DNA of 64,000 nucleotides from Oreohelix idahoensis (GCA_024509875.1 JAMPIV010021216.1:27491-91490), one strand, 5' to 3'; shown: positions 34,206 through 45,121, numbered from the stretch's first letter. A program made the numbers and translations. Notes: a model not told the origin generated them from the sequence alone.

Positions 34206-37200
34206 ATGGCGGACCTAGCAAAATTTCGATCTGCTGCTGTGCAGGCTGCTAAAGAGTTAGGAATGGACGGGCAAGTTATGATTGCTTATGTCACTACTGA
34301 ATGTGACAAATTTATTGAACGTGAAGAAAGAAAATTTGAAGCAGAAAGAAAATTAGAATCGGAAAGATTAGAAAAAGAGGCTGAAAGAAAGTTAGAGGCT
34401 GAAAAAGAAATTAAGAGGTTGCAGATTGAGGCTGACAAAGAGGCTAGGGCATTAGAGGCTGAGGCTAAGAAGTTACAATTAGAGGCTGAGGCTAAGAAGT
34501 TCCAATTGGAGGCAGAAAGAGAAGAAAGGAGACAGGCTGCAGAAAGGGAAGCAGAAAAGGAGAAGAGATTACAAAGGGAACATGAGTTACGACTAAGGGA
34601 GTTGGAATTTCAAGGCCATGCTCCTGAAAATGGTACCAGTCCCTTCACCTCTGATGCCTCTACTAGTCAGGGAGCCTTAACCTCAGCTATGAATTTTCAT
34701 TTAGATCATTTTGTTGAGAAAGAAGACGATATCGAGAGCTATCTAAATAGATATGAACTGTTAGCTACCACGTATGGGTTAGAGAGAGAAAGGTGGAGCT
34801 TAAAGTTATCACAAGGGCTTCGTGGTACGGCTTATGAAGTTTTTGCCAAAATGAGCAGAGATGATCAAGAAAATTATGACATGCTAAAGCAGGCTCTTTT
34901 GTTAAGATATGAAAAGAATGGTGAATTTTATAGAAAAAAATTTAGGAATGCTAAACTACTGTCAGGTGAAACCTATCACCAGTTCTCTGCACGGTTAGAG
35001 ACATACTTGGAGAAATGGACTTCTCTGGGGAAAACCCAAGATCTTAAGGAAATGATCCTTATAGAACAACTAAGAGAGACCATGGCTCCAGACCTGAGAA
35101 AGTTTCTCATGGAACAAGGTGCAGAGAGGCTGGGTAAGTTACTAAATGTTGCAGAAAGGTATCAAGCAGCTCAAGCAGAGGTAACAAGTAATAAAAAGAA
35201 ACAGGTAGATAATTTTAAGGCACCACAGAACTTTAATAAATTTGATCCTAGAGATCAGAACAAAGGTAAGTACCAGTTTGATAGGCCACGGTATGACAAT
35301 AAAAATAAAACCCCACAATTCGATGAAAGGAAATTTGATGAAAGAAAATCTTTCAACCAAAAGAGGAAGTGGTGTAAGAATTGTCGGATGGACAATCATG
35401 ATACTGACCATTGTAGAAGGAAACCTCCTCATTGTGCTGCTATGACATCTGGAAAGAAGGGAAAAAAGGTCAAACCTGCGGAACTACAGGAACCATACCA
35501 CCCCCCAGTGTGTGAAGATGTCATCTGTAATGGAGTCACCATAAGGTGCTTATATGATACAGGTATAGATTATGATTCCGTTGTGAGTTCTCACCTGGTG
35601 CAGGCAGATCAATACACCACAGAAACAGTGGAGATTCAAACTGCAACCAAGGATGTAGCGACCATGACACTTCCCGTCGCCCGGATAAAGGTGAAAACGC
35701 GATATGTGGAAGGAATCATAAAAGCAGCAGTGATATATGAGCCAATCTACCCTCTGATATTGGGGTGTAGATATGTCTTCTTGGGGAATCCCAAGAGACC
35801 TGTGATATTGGCAACGGTGCAGACCAGATCACAGTCCAAAAAGGAGGAGGAAAATCCAATAAATACTCATCCAGTTGAGATGAGGAAGGCACAGGCGGAG
35901 GACAAAACACCCAAGCCGTGTTTCAAGAAGTTGCCCAAATCTCATACACCTCCTGGCAAGGGAGAATTTTATATGAAGAACAAGCTGATTTATAGGAAGG
36001 CTGGATCTGAATCCAATGGTCACGGACAGCTGGTCCTTCCCACTTCATATAGGACTAAAGTGTTGGAACTAGGGCATGCGATTCCCTTCAGTGGTCATAT
36101 GGGGATCAGCGCAACAGGACAGCGTATAGCTTGTCACTATTTCTGGCCAGGGATAACTGAAGATATCAAACGATATGTAAAATCCTGTCCAGAGTGCCAA
36201 CGAGTAGCACCTAAGCATTGGACTGCACCAGCAACTCTAGGGGAAATGCCCATAGTGAGAACACCCTTTGAGAGAGTTGCCGTGGACCTTGTGGGACCTC
36301 TCACTCGAACCAAGAGGAGGAACAGCTACATTCTGACTCTGGTGGACACTTGTTCTATGTGGGTAGAGGCGGTAGCCCTGTCATCGATTGACTCTAAACA
36401 TGTGGCAGAGGCATTACTCACAATTTTCACAAGGTTAGGCTTTCCCAATCAAATCTTGACTGATAATGGCTCTCAGTTCAAGGGGAAACTAACAGAAGAA
36501 GTTTTCAGGATCTTCCAGGCCAAACATTTCCATTGTAAGGTGTACCATCCCCAAGGGAACGGCCAAGTGGAAAGATTTAATGGCACGTTGATGTCGATCC
36601 TGAAAAAGTTGGCACACGAAAAACCAGATACATGGGACCAGTACCTTCACGCCGCCCTCTTTGCTTATCGGGAGGTACCCCATAGTTCAACCGGTATGGC
36701 CCCGGCAACATTATTATTTGGAAGGCCAATAAAAGGTCCACTCGAAGCTCTGTTAAGAACGTGGACTGATGAAAAGGCAGAGGAAAATATTACATCCTCA
36801 TACCAATATGTGAATGAGCTGACCACTCGTTTAAAAACTGGCTGGAAACTTGCCAATGAAAATTTGAGACAAGCCAGGAAAAAACATGCTGCCTACTACA
36901 ACAGGAAAGCTAAAGACAGAGATTTGGCTGTGGGAGAGAAGGTACTGCTTCTTCTACCTGGGAGTCAGAATAAGTTACAAATTGGATGGCAAGGTCCATA
37001 TACAGTTCTAGAGAAGGTGTCTAGAACAAATTATAAGATAGATAAGAAGGGGAAAGAAAAAATCTATCATGTGAATCTCCTGAAGAAATATTTGGAAAGA
37101 GAAAATCAGGAAGAGACACATTTGTTGACCTTGTCCATTGCAATGGAGATGAAAAAGGAACCACTTTCATCATTTGAATATCCATTACATCCCTGTGAGA

Positions 37201-38090
37201 CAGCGGCACAGGTGAAAATCAGTACACATTTAACGAAAAATCAGAAGGAGAGAGTGCAACAGGTTCTAGATGATCATACAGAGGTGTTAACGGACCGACC
37301 GGGGCATACAAACTTATTGGAATATAATATGAAACTGATAGACCCCACACCTGTCTGTATGAAAGCCTATTCGATTCCTTTTGCTAAAGAGAAAGCCTTG
37401 AAGGAAGAGATAGACTATTTGTTGAAGGAAGGAATAATTTCACACAGTGAATCTTCGTATAGTTCCAGTGTGGTGCTCTTAAGGAAACCCTCTGGAGAAC
37501 ATAGACTCTGTATAGATTACAGGAGACTGAATGCTATCACAGAAGGTCAGGTGGATCCATTGCCGGATACAAATCAGTTGTTTGCCAGGCTAAATAAAGC
37601 TAAATATTTCTCAAAAGTGGATCTGAGCAAAGGATACTATCAGATTCCAGTAAAGCCTGAGGTTAGACCATACCTAGCTTTTAGTACCTCAGAAGGACAC
37701 TATGACTTTAACAGATTGCCATTTGGATTGAAGAATGCGCCTAGTTTCTTCTCTAGAATGATGAGAAAATTGTTGGATCCCCTGGATAATCCCTGCATCA
37801 CAAATTTCATGGATGATATCCTTATAGCAACAGAAACATTTGAGGAACACATTGACTCTCTGAACATGCTGTTTAATCGACTTAGAGAAGCGAATTTAAC
37901 AGCCCGACCAACCAAATGTTGCGTTGGATGTAAAGAATTAGAATTCTTGGGACACACAGTCCATCAGGGAAACATGACCCCTGACCCCAAGAATTTAGAG
38001 AAACTAAAGAAAGAGACCACAAACCAAGAAAGACGTGAGATTCTTTGTCTCATTATGTGGTTTCTACCAAAAGTATATCAAAAACTTTAA
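34206..38090 (+). CDS. Gag-protease-integrase-reverse transcriptase polyprotein of element A
   Basis: The frame opens at 34131, but the ATG at 34206 is chosen because element B starts with the same MADLAKFRSAAVQ; 1,294 residues follow. Residues about 36-138 form a long Glu/Lys/Arg coiled coil. About 165-325 is a helical capsid region, SCAN-like in its last part (FYRKKFRNAKLLSG...LRKFLMEQG). A CX2CX4HX4C knuckle lies at about 390-403. Protease follows, with YDTG (Asp at 451) and an ILG motif. Integrase has an HHCC finger (from about 623) and a DD35E core: Asp 694, Asp 753, Glu 789. A GPY motif (GWQGPYTVLEK) ends it. RT comes last: VDLSKGYYQIPV, LPFGLKNAPS, and FMDD (Asp 1203/1204). A 5-bp deletion near 38012, relative to B, shifts the frame, giving a foreign C-terminus. 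Gag packages the RNA; the enzymes copy and insert it. Confidence 0.9.
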   Translation: MADLAKFRSAAVQAAKELGMDGQVMIAYVTTECDKFIEREERKFEAERKLESERLEKEAERKLEAEKEIKRLQIEADKEARALEAEAKKLQLEAEAKKFQLEAEREERRQAAEREAEKEKRLQREHELRLRELEFQGHAPENGTSPFTSDASTSQGALTSAMNFHLDHFVEKEDDIESYLNRYELLATTYGLERERWSLKLSQGLRGTAYEVFAKMSRDDQENYDMLKQALLLRYEKNGEFYRKKFRNAKLLSGETYHQFSARLETYLEKWTSLGKTQDLKEMILIEQLRETMAPDLRKFLMEQGAERLGKLLNVAERYQAAQAEVTSNKKKQVDNFKAPQNFNKFDPRDQNKGKYQFDRPRYDNKNKTPQFDERKFDERKSFNQKRKWCKNCRMDNHDTDHCRRKPPHCAAMTSGKKGKKVKPAELQEPYHPPVCEDVICNGVTIRCLYDTGIDYDSVVSSHLVQADQYTTETVEIQTATKDVATMTLPVARIKVKTRYVEGIIKAAVIYEPIYPLILGCRYVFLGNPKRPVILATVQTRSQSKKEEENPINTHPVEMRKAQAEDKTPKPCFKKLPKSHTPPGKGEFYMKNKLIYRKAGSESNGHGQLVLPTSYRTKVLELGHAIPFSGHMGISATGQRIACHYFWPGITEDIKRYVKSCPECQRVAPKHWTAPATLGEMPIVRTPFERVAVDLVGPLTRTKRRNSYILTLVDTCSMWVEAVALSSIDSKHVAEALLTIFTRLGFPNQILTDNGSQFKGKLTEEVFRIFQAKHFHCKVYHPQGNGQVERFNGTLMSILKKLAHEKPDTWDQYLHAALFAYREVPHSSTGMAPATLLFGRPIKGPLEALLRTWTDEKAEENITSSYQYVNELTTRLKTGWKLANENLRQARKKHAAYYNRKAKDRDLAVGEKVLLLLPGSQNKLQIGWQGPYTVLEKVSRTNYKIDKKGKEKIYHVNLLKKYLERENQEETHLLTLSIAMEMKKEPLSSFEYPLHPCETAAQVKISTHLTKNQKERVQQVLDDHTEVLTDRPGHTNLLEYNMKLIDPTPVCMKAYSIPFAKEKALKEEIDYLLKEGIISHSESSYSSSVVLLRKPSGEHRLCIDYRRLNAITEGQVDPLPDTNQLFARLNKAKYFSKVDLSKGYYQIPVKPEVRPYLAFSTSEGHYDFNRLPFGLKNAPSFFSRMMRKLLDPLDNPCITNFMDDILIATETFEEHIDSLNMLFNRLREANLTARPTKCCVGCKELEFLGHTVHQGNMTPDPKNLEKLKKETTNQERREILCLIMWFLPKVYQKL

Positions 38091-38643
38091 TTCCATATGT
38101 GCACCGTTAACTGATTTGACACGCAAAGGAAATCCAGATCGAATTACCTGGACAGCACAGTGCGAATTGGCATATCAGGAACTGAAGGAAAAGCTCACTA
38201 GCAAACCCATTTTGAAATTACCTGACTTAAGTCAAGAATTCATTGTGAGAACGGATGCCAGTAATATCGGGTTGGGCGCGACCCTGTTACAAAAATCAGA
38301 TGCACTGAATGGGGAATTAACCCCAGTGGCATATGCTAGTAGAAAGTTGAATAAAGCTGAAACCAATTACTCAACTAGCGAAAAAGAATGTCTTGCAGTA
38401 ATATGGGCGATAAAGAAATTCAATATTTATCTGTATGGGAAGGCATTTAAGTTGTTAACGGATCACAAGCCCTTGTCGTTTCTAGCGCAGGCTAGGCATG
38501 AAAATTCAAGGTTACTCAGATGGTCCTTACTTTTGCAGCCATTCGAGTTCAGTATAGAATATATTTCTGGAAAAACTAACCTGGGAGCGGATTTTCTAAG
38601 CCGCCATCCGTGTGATGAAAATCACCGTAAGCCCCAGGAATAA
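38035..38643 (+). CDS. RNase H part of element A, in a shifted frame
   Basis: Continues the polyprotein after the 5-bp deletion. It begins in the RT thumb/connection (SLCGFYQKYIKNF) and contains the Ty3/gypsy RNase H: VRTDASNIGLGATLLQ (first Asp), SEKECLAVIWAIKKF (Glu), LLTDHKPLSFL (Asp) and NLGADFLSR (last Asp). It ends at 38643, about 70 bp before the 3' LTR. In element B the same region is in one frame with RT, so the split here is damage, not design. It has no likely start of its own. Confidence 0.85.
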   Translation: MRFFVSLCGFYQKYIKNFNSICAPLTDLTRKGNPDRITWTAQCELAYQELKEKLTSKPILKLPDLSQEFIVRTDASNIGLGATLLQKSDALNGELTPVAYASRKLNKAETNYSTSEKECLAVIWAIKKFNIYLYGKAFKLLTDHKPLSFLAQARHENSRLLRWSLLLQPFEFSIEYISGKTNLGADFLSRHPCDENHRKPQE

Positions 38644-38700
38644 TATTAAATTTCTCTATGTGTATATAGAATTATAGACTGACATATAACGTCTGTTTTA

Positions 38701-38713
38701 AGTGGGGAGAATT
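38701..38713 (+). promoter_or_regulatory. Polypurine tract of element A
   Basis: AGTGGGGAGAA lies directly before the 3' LTR, the place where plus-strand DNA synthesis is primed. Element B has AAGAGGGGAGA at the same place. Confidence 0.75.
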
Positions 38714-40976
38714 TGTCGTGAAACATTCTAAATCCACATATCTAAATTAAAAAGTAACTGTAAAGCCTAACGAATTAATTCAATAAAAGGAAAGAAGAAT
38801 GGTGAAAGACCAGTGCTTTTCAATGGCATACGCCAGCGTGTATACCGCCGTAATGGCTGAACAAGAAAAACCCCTTTTTTATGCTCCATCTGCATAATTG
38901 TAACGCTTTCACGTTTACTAGTAAAGCCTACTGCATCAACTACACGCGTTTCAAAAAAAATAAAACTGGTACTGTGTTTCTTAGAAAACCTTGAGATACG
39001 CACACTGCTTAATGACCCAGATAAAATACTAGCATTAATGTCATTATATACACTGCGTAATGAAAAGACAGACGGACTTAGAAGAGAGAGATAGAGAGAT
39101 GCACGGAGGAACACAGGCAATACTACCACAGTCTCGCGATTAATAGTAACGCCAATCCCACGCGTAAGGCATGAAGCACTTACTTTTTTTCAAATAAACA
39201 GTGACAAAAAACACTACCAATACACGGTTAGGTTTTAAAAAACATGTCTAATGCTTATTAGGAAACATGACACAATACTGTTTTATGTCTGAAATCCTGA
39301 CTTTATACTGACAGAACAGTCGAAAAGGCAGGACAGGTGGCGGTTCTAAAACAATAAAAAATAAAAAAAACAAATACACGACTATCCTAGAATACATATT
39401 TTGAACGAAGCCACTACGTTAAATCCGATTTGATTGGTTAGAAGTATATGTAAGGCGAAACATGATTAGTCGACTGCAAATACTATTTTGGTTGTTAAGG
39501 GGGACGTAGGAAGGGTAAATTTTTTCAAATGCTTTTGTAAACATGGTCTTATTGGCTAGACCAGTTGATATAGTCAATTAGGAGCGTCTGTTCAGTGCCA
39601 CTTTTTGAAAATAAACTTAGTAAAAGCAAGTGCGTAGAGATCCAGCTCATATTTTTCTAATAAAAGCCTGGGACAGAGGCAGATCGGAATTGTGCCATAA
39701 CTCATCGCCAGTCAACGTATTTGTTTAATATTTCCTTAAATTGTGGTAAGCTAGACATATTTGATATCTTTTTGATGAAAATTGAATGTGAATTGATAAT
39801 TTATGTCTCTGTGTGTGTGTGGTTCAGTACAAAACTTGAGGCAAAGCCTAGATATTGCTCCCCCATGAACAAAACTTGTCGGAGAAGAGTATAACTGCAT
39901 GGGATTGCCAAATAGTACTATGACACCTATCTTATTGAATAGAAGGAAATAATACTGGAATTGCAGAGGCGTTGTAACCATTAGGGAGAGGAATACTGGT
40001 GAATCGTGTTACATGAGAAGCTAACAGTTGGCCTACAGCGCTGAACTCAGTGTTTGTATGTATTGTGCTTCAGTGTGGAAATAGATTATAAATTAGTTCT
40101 GAAGTAGGAGGTACAACCTTCTTGTTTCAGGGACCGTGGTCCTAACGTATTGAAGCAGCACCTGGTCTGAGTTTTGCTGAATCCAGAGGCTGGTAGCATA
40201 CTCCTTGGTCAAGATAGCGACCAGTATTGTTTCTCAAGGAAACGGTGAAGCAAGCGAGCAGTGGAGACTGTTTCCTGCCGCCCACACAGAAGTTAAGAGT
40301 TCGTGGCCAGAGCAGCTCAATCTTGTGTATAACCCCCTCTAAAAGTGACTTTACCTTAAATCAAGAGGGACATTTAGTTGTTTCAAATAAAAAGAAACTG
40401 TGAACCTTACCAATATTATTTCCACCAGAAACAAACACTTGAAGTCATGATGACAAACAACAACTTAGCTTGAAAGCCAGTATTACCTCATAGTCCTACA
40501 TCACAGCTTACACACATATTGCAATAATAATATATGTCAATACATAGATCCTATCTATAAATTGTGTACATACAACTTGTGATTACATTTGATTGTGATT
40601 CCTGGTTCACTTTGTAGTTGAATCAGGATATCTATTATTGAAAGGAATTAATACATATTTTTATAAGTTACCCTTGACTTATTAAGATAGACTTATAGAT
40701 TGTTATATGTATGTGAGTCTCACAGTGTTGAAACGTGTTGTGGATTAAATTAAATTGTTTATCTGTCTGTTGGTTGTTGTGAACATACACTTTAGCATTA
40801 TCATAACCCTAGACATTCAACGTAGTCAACACAATATTCCAGAATAAGTCTGACTGAGATATAAATGTGGTAGCAAAGTAAGGTCATCTGTAATACACCA
40901 CACTTATTAGATACAGATACCTTCACAGCTGATCTCAGTCAGTACACTAAGTCCCCTATAAATATTTATAACATCC
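38714..40976 (+). repeat. 3' LTR of element A
   Basis: Matches the 5' LTR from TGTCGTGAAAC to ACATCC with few differences. It lacks the nested LINE. The last ~12 bases of the 5' LTR (CACTTTACCACA) are missing, and the sequence passes straight into the interrupted RTE-like LINE. Confidence 0.9.
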
Positions 40977-41098
40977 GTAAATGGAAGGTATTGAGCCGTC
41001 TTTCTTGCTTAGCATTGGTTGTCCATGTCTCGCTGCCATATAGAAGTGTGCTGGTGACGCAGGCGTTATATACCGCAGCTCTGGTCTTCGTTGTGAAT
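40977..41098 (-). mobile_element. RTE-like LINE fragment (copy 5), continuation
   Basis: Resumes the LINE copy that breaks at 30991: 'gtaaatggaaggtattgagcc', then the minus-strand segment for LLYGSETW..., up to about 41098. 'ATATGT' occurs near both outer ends (about 30470-30475 and 41097-41102) and may be its target duplication. Confidence 0.8.
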
Positions 41099-41164
41099 AT
41101 ATGTACACATATATGTAACCTGATAACCTGAGTATGTTATCTGTACACTTATCAATAACCTGAA

Positions 41165-41400
41165 CACCTAAGTATAATCAGCTCCCGGTGTAACATTGAT
41201 CCTCAACAACAACATGCCAACCTTGTCTGTCCTGCGCCATCCGTTCAAGGTCTTAATGTCTTCTTTATCCCTTACATGTGTCTCCAGTTCTCTTCTCTGT
41301 GTGTATGTGACCTCCCTCTATTTCTCTTACCCTGAGGATTCCAGAACAGGAACTGCCTTGTGATGTTATCAATTGGCTTTTTTAATATTAAAGAGGTGAG
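41165..41400 (-). mobile_element. Possible decayed LINE fragment
   Basis: The stretch resembles minus-strand LINE RT C-terminal sequence ('ccctgaggattccagaacaggaactgccttgtgatg'), but no open frame survives. Weak. Confidence 0.3.
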
Positions 41401-41562
41401 TTCAGTTCTCAGCTTTGTTCAACTATCATGCACAATTAGACCGTTAGGTCTGTACAGGAACTGTTTTGTCTACAATCTACTTGTTCAGTGTCTCTAAACC
41501 TGAGTATGTTTTCTGTCAAAGTTCTCAGTAATTTCATTAATTGCCTACACATTAGTTATTGG

Positions 41563-41798
41563 GCGTCCGACTGGTTCAGTGGTCAGAGCGCTTACCTCTC
41601 GTGGCAAAGTTACAGGGTTCTGGTAGTGTCTCGCTCCAGTCTACCCAGATGTAAATTGGTACCTGACTGTTCTTGAGTTAGGGAAGACAAAGGCAGCGAG
41701 GAAGGACACTGGTCAAGCTGCACCTAGTATAATGAAGTCTCTAGCACTTCACTACCTACGGCAGTTTCTACTATGGGACCGTCTTTACCTTTTTTTTA
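41563..41798 (+). mobile_element. tRNA-derived SINE, family a, intact copy
   Basis: The head is tRNA-like: A box in TGGTTCAGTGGTCAGAGCGC (41572-41591), B box around GGGTTCTGGTAG (41616-41627). The body has GTAAATTGGTACCTGACT and GAGTTAGGGAAGACAAAGGC, and the 3' end is ACCTTTTTTTT. It would have been copied by RNA polymerase III and moved by LINE enzymes. Other copies: the split one at 17423/19619 and one at the window end (63800-64000). Confidence 0.8.
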
Positions 41799-42087
41799 AA
41801 AAATAACAATAAAAGTAGATTCTTGAGGTAGTGTATTTAAAAAAAAAATTATATTTCAGACTTAATGTAGAGAACTGTAGTTGGTGGCGTGTATCCTAGA
41901 AGCAGAACCAATTGAAGAAGAAATCAGCCCCGCATTTATGTTTTCTACTCACATTAAAACTACAAAAATTATACAACAGCTCATTCATGACTTTTGAGCT
42001 TACTGTTGGGTGTATCCATTTTTATTTATTTTCTCACGTTTCTTACTTAGCTCTCGCTGTCTTTCCTTTCCCTTGTTCCTCGTTCGC

Positions 42088-42405
42088 CTTCAGACTTGCA
42101 CATTGGTGACTCTCCTTCAGACTTGCACATTGGTGACTCTCCTTCAGACTTGCACATTGGTGACTCTCCTTCAGACTTGCACATTGGTGACTCTCCTTCA
42201 GACTTGCACATTGGTGACTCTAATAAAGGCAGTAGTCAATTCAAGGTTTCTGACGTCTCGTTCGCCTTCAGACTTGCACATTGGTGACTCTAATAAAGGC
42301 AGTAGTCAATTCAAGGCTCCTGACATCTCGTTCGCCTTCAGACTTGCACATTTTGGTGACTCTAATAAAGGCAGTAGTCAATTCAAGGTTCCTGATATCT
42401 TCAAA
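42088..42405. repeat. Compound minisatellite: 27-bp units, then 70-bp units
   Basis: A 27-bp unit (CTTCAGACTTGCACATTGG, TGACTCTC) occurs four times from 42088. Then a 70-bp unit that contains the same core plus TAATAAAGGCAGTAGTCAAT and TCTCGTTCGC recurs at 42196, 42266 and 42336. The longer unit appears to be the parental form. Confidence 0.9.
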
Positions 42406-42509
42406 CCGATTTTCGTGGAGAGAAGTAGGTTTTTTCCATAACCAGTAACTATGGGTGGGTCCCGTTGAGGCAAGGAATCTGGCAATCTTCTCATTCCAGG
42501 ACTCGTTGG

Positions 42510-44916
42510 TGTCGTGAATTATTCTAATCCCCATATATAAATTAAAACGTAAATGCAAAGCCTAACAAATAAATTTAATAAAAGGAAAGAAGAATGGTAA
42601 AGAACAGTGCTGTCACAATGACTGTACGCAAAATCCCCCATGTGTTCTCCTTCGTCTGCAAATTGTAACGCTTTCACGTTGATAGTAAAAGCCTACTGTA
42701 TTATTACCCGCTTTCTTCAATGGAACGTGTACTGTATTTCTTGGAAAAACCTTGAGATACGCAAGCTGATCAATGACCTAGATTTAATATTTCATTCATT
42801 CCATACACGGCGTAACTAAAAGACAGATAAAGCAGGAGAGAGAGAGGGGCGAATGAAGGCAGGAAGCATGCAATACTAAACACGCGTCGCGTGATACACA
42901 ATTGCTGCCATCACGCGTGTAAGGCTACTAGCACTAACCTTTTCAAATCGACAGTGATAAAATTCACTACCCATACCAGAGTTAGGTTTTAAAATCCTGA
43001 AAAACGCTTATTGGGAATTATGACATTATACCGGTTTACGTTTGAAAACATGACAGTACCCAGACACCCTCAAGTTTGGAAGTGAGAAGGTAGTAACAGC
43101 ACGACTATCCTAGAAGAAAATGCATATTGGCTCCATTAAATTCGTATATTTGGGTTCCTTAGGGCTTGCTGACAAAGAATATGTAAAACGTTACGCAAAT
43201 AGTCTAGGAATTACCAAATTATTACCAAAATAAAATAGTGGGGGTGCCTGACAGCATGAAATCATTTCTGCTCATAAAAATTTTTTATAACGTGTTTGAA
43301 AAAACATTACGTTACGGAAATAGCCTACCATGTTAACTCCTATTTGATTGGAGCGCAACAAATGTAAGACTAAACACGATTGGTCGGGCTATAAATACTA
43401 TCTTGTGTTGTCAGGGGAAACGTGAAAAAGGGGTACTTTTTTTGAAAAGATGTGTAGACATGGTTTGATTGGGTAGAGCTGCGAATATACTCAATTCAGA
43501 GCGTCTGTTCCTTGCCACATCTTGTAATAAACCTACTAAGAAGCAGTGCGTTGAGCACCAGTGTATATTTTTTATAAAATAAAGCCTGGGACATCGGCAG
43601 ATCGGAGTTGTGCTATATTCATTGCCAGTCAACGAAACTGTTTATTATTTCCATGAATTGTGGTAAGCTTGAAATATTCAATATCTTTTAATGAAAATTG
43701 AATGTAAATTGATAATTTATGTCTATATATATGTGTAGTTCAGTAGCGAACATGATGTAAAGCCTATAGTGCTCCAGCCTGAACAGAAGGTGTCGGAGGA
43801 AAGTAAAACTGCATGGAATGGCCAAACAGTACACTGACACCTAGATTATTGACTAGAAAGAAATAATGCTGGAATTGCAGAGGCGTAGTAACCATTTGGG
43901 AGGAAAATACTGGTATAAAGTATTTCAGATGAAGCTGACAGTTGGCCTAACGCTCTGAACTCAATGTTTGTGACGTATTGTGCTCAGTGTAGAAATAGAG
44001 TATAAATTAGTTATGAAGTAGGAGGTACAACCTTCTTGTTTCAGGGACCGTGGTCTTCAAGTTATTGAGCAGCCTGGTCAGAGCTTTGCTGAAGCCAGAG
44101 GCGGACAGCATACTCCTTGGTCCATATAGCAACCAGTGAGGTGGCTCCAGAACTCATTAAAGCACTCGAGCAGAGGAGTCTTTTACTGCAGTCATCACGA
44201 AAGATAAGAGAGTGTGGCCATGGAGCTCAACATTATGTACCCCCATCTTAAAATGACATTGTAAAATAAAATTAAGAGGGGAATTTAATTGTTTTAATAC
44301 CAGGAACTGAGAACATCTCCAATACTAGTTCCAATAGAAACAAACTATTGAAGTCATGATGACAAATACCAACAGAGCTTGAACAAAACAAAACCAGTAT
44401 TACCTCATATTACTACTACACAACTGACACACATAGGATACTATTAATAATATATGTCACTAAAATATTCATATTGATAAATTCTGTACATATAACTTGT
44501 AATTAAAATTGATTGTGATTCCTGGTTCCCTTTGTATTTGAATCAGGACACATATACATTCATGACAGCACTGAATACATATTGTTATTTGAAAAGTTAT
44601 CAGTGACTCCTTTAAGATATCCTCGTAGAGTGTTTTATGTATGTGAGTGTCACAGTGTTGTCAAGTGTGGTGGAATAAATTAAATTGTTTAACTGTCTGT
44701 TGTTGTTATGACTTACACTTCATCATACACATACCCTAGACATATAACGTAGTCATCACACTATTCCAGAATAATTCTGACTGAGGTATACATATGTGGC
44801 AGCAAGTAAGGTTATCTATAATACACTACTCTTATTAGATATAGATACCTTCACAGCTGATCTCAGTCAGTACACTAAGTCCCCTATAAATATTTATAAC
44901 ATCCCATTTTACCACA
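42510..44916 (+). repeat. 5' LTR of element B
   Basis: TGTCGTGAATT to TTTTACCACA, 2,407 bp. It has a TATA-like CTATAAATAC at 43389-43398 and AATAAA signals some 130-190 bp further on. Confidence 0.9.
43389..43398 (+). promoter_or_regulatory. TATA-like box in the LTR of element B
   Basis: CTATAAATAC follows an ATTGG (inverted CCAAT) motif by a few bases. AATAAA signals at about 43527 and 43583 could end the transcript in the 3' LTR. The same block is at 50035-50044. Element A has CTGCAAATAC at this place, which is weaker. Confidence 0.45.
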
Positions 44917-44921
44917 TATAT

Positions 44922-44948
44922 TGGGGTCTCGCTCTCGGGATTTTGAAT
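44922..44948 (+). promoter_or_regulatory. Probable primer binding site of element B
   Basis: TGGGGTCTCGCTCTCGGGAT then TTTGAAT, five bases after the LTR end. Like the PBS of A it resembles the complement of the tRNA-Pro 3' end, with several differences. Confidence 0.5.
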
Positions 44949-45121
44949 CTTTCCCTATTACAAATATTGGGGGTAATTCACTTCAGGGAATAATAAGAAT
45001 TAAAAGGTATCCTTGGGTGAAAATAAATAAGGTTGAGCTCACAGTGCCTGTGTTGTCCTGAGTTAGTTAGTCATAGATAAAATTGTTTAGTTACATATTT
45101 TAGACATTTATCTGTTAGACA

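Larger units (their letters stand above)
30992..40976 (+). mobile_element. LTR retrotransposon A: Ty3/gypsy proteins with integrase before RT (Gmr1-like)
   Basis: About 10 kb: 5' LTR (30992-34012, including a 732-bp LINE insert), primer binding site, a single long gag-pol frame (34206-38090), RNase H in a shifted frame to 38643, purine tract, and 3' LTR (38714-40976). The protein families are Ty3/gypsy-type, but the order is protease, integrase, RT, RNase H. That order is known in Ty3/gypsy relatives from the Gmr1-like group. The two LTRs look about 99% identical apart from the insert, so insertion was recent. It landed in an RTE-like LINE copy, which continues at 40977. No clean target duplication is visible because the last ~12 bases of the 3' LTR seem to be missing. 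The only coding lesion seen is a 5-bp deletion near 38012. Confidence 0.9.

Noticed and set aside
43411..43632. Open frame repeated in both LTRs of element B
   Set aside because: Repetition only reflects the LTR duplication; the frame is antisense to the element and shows no motif.
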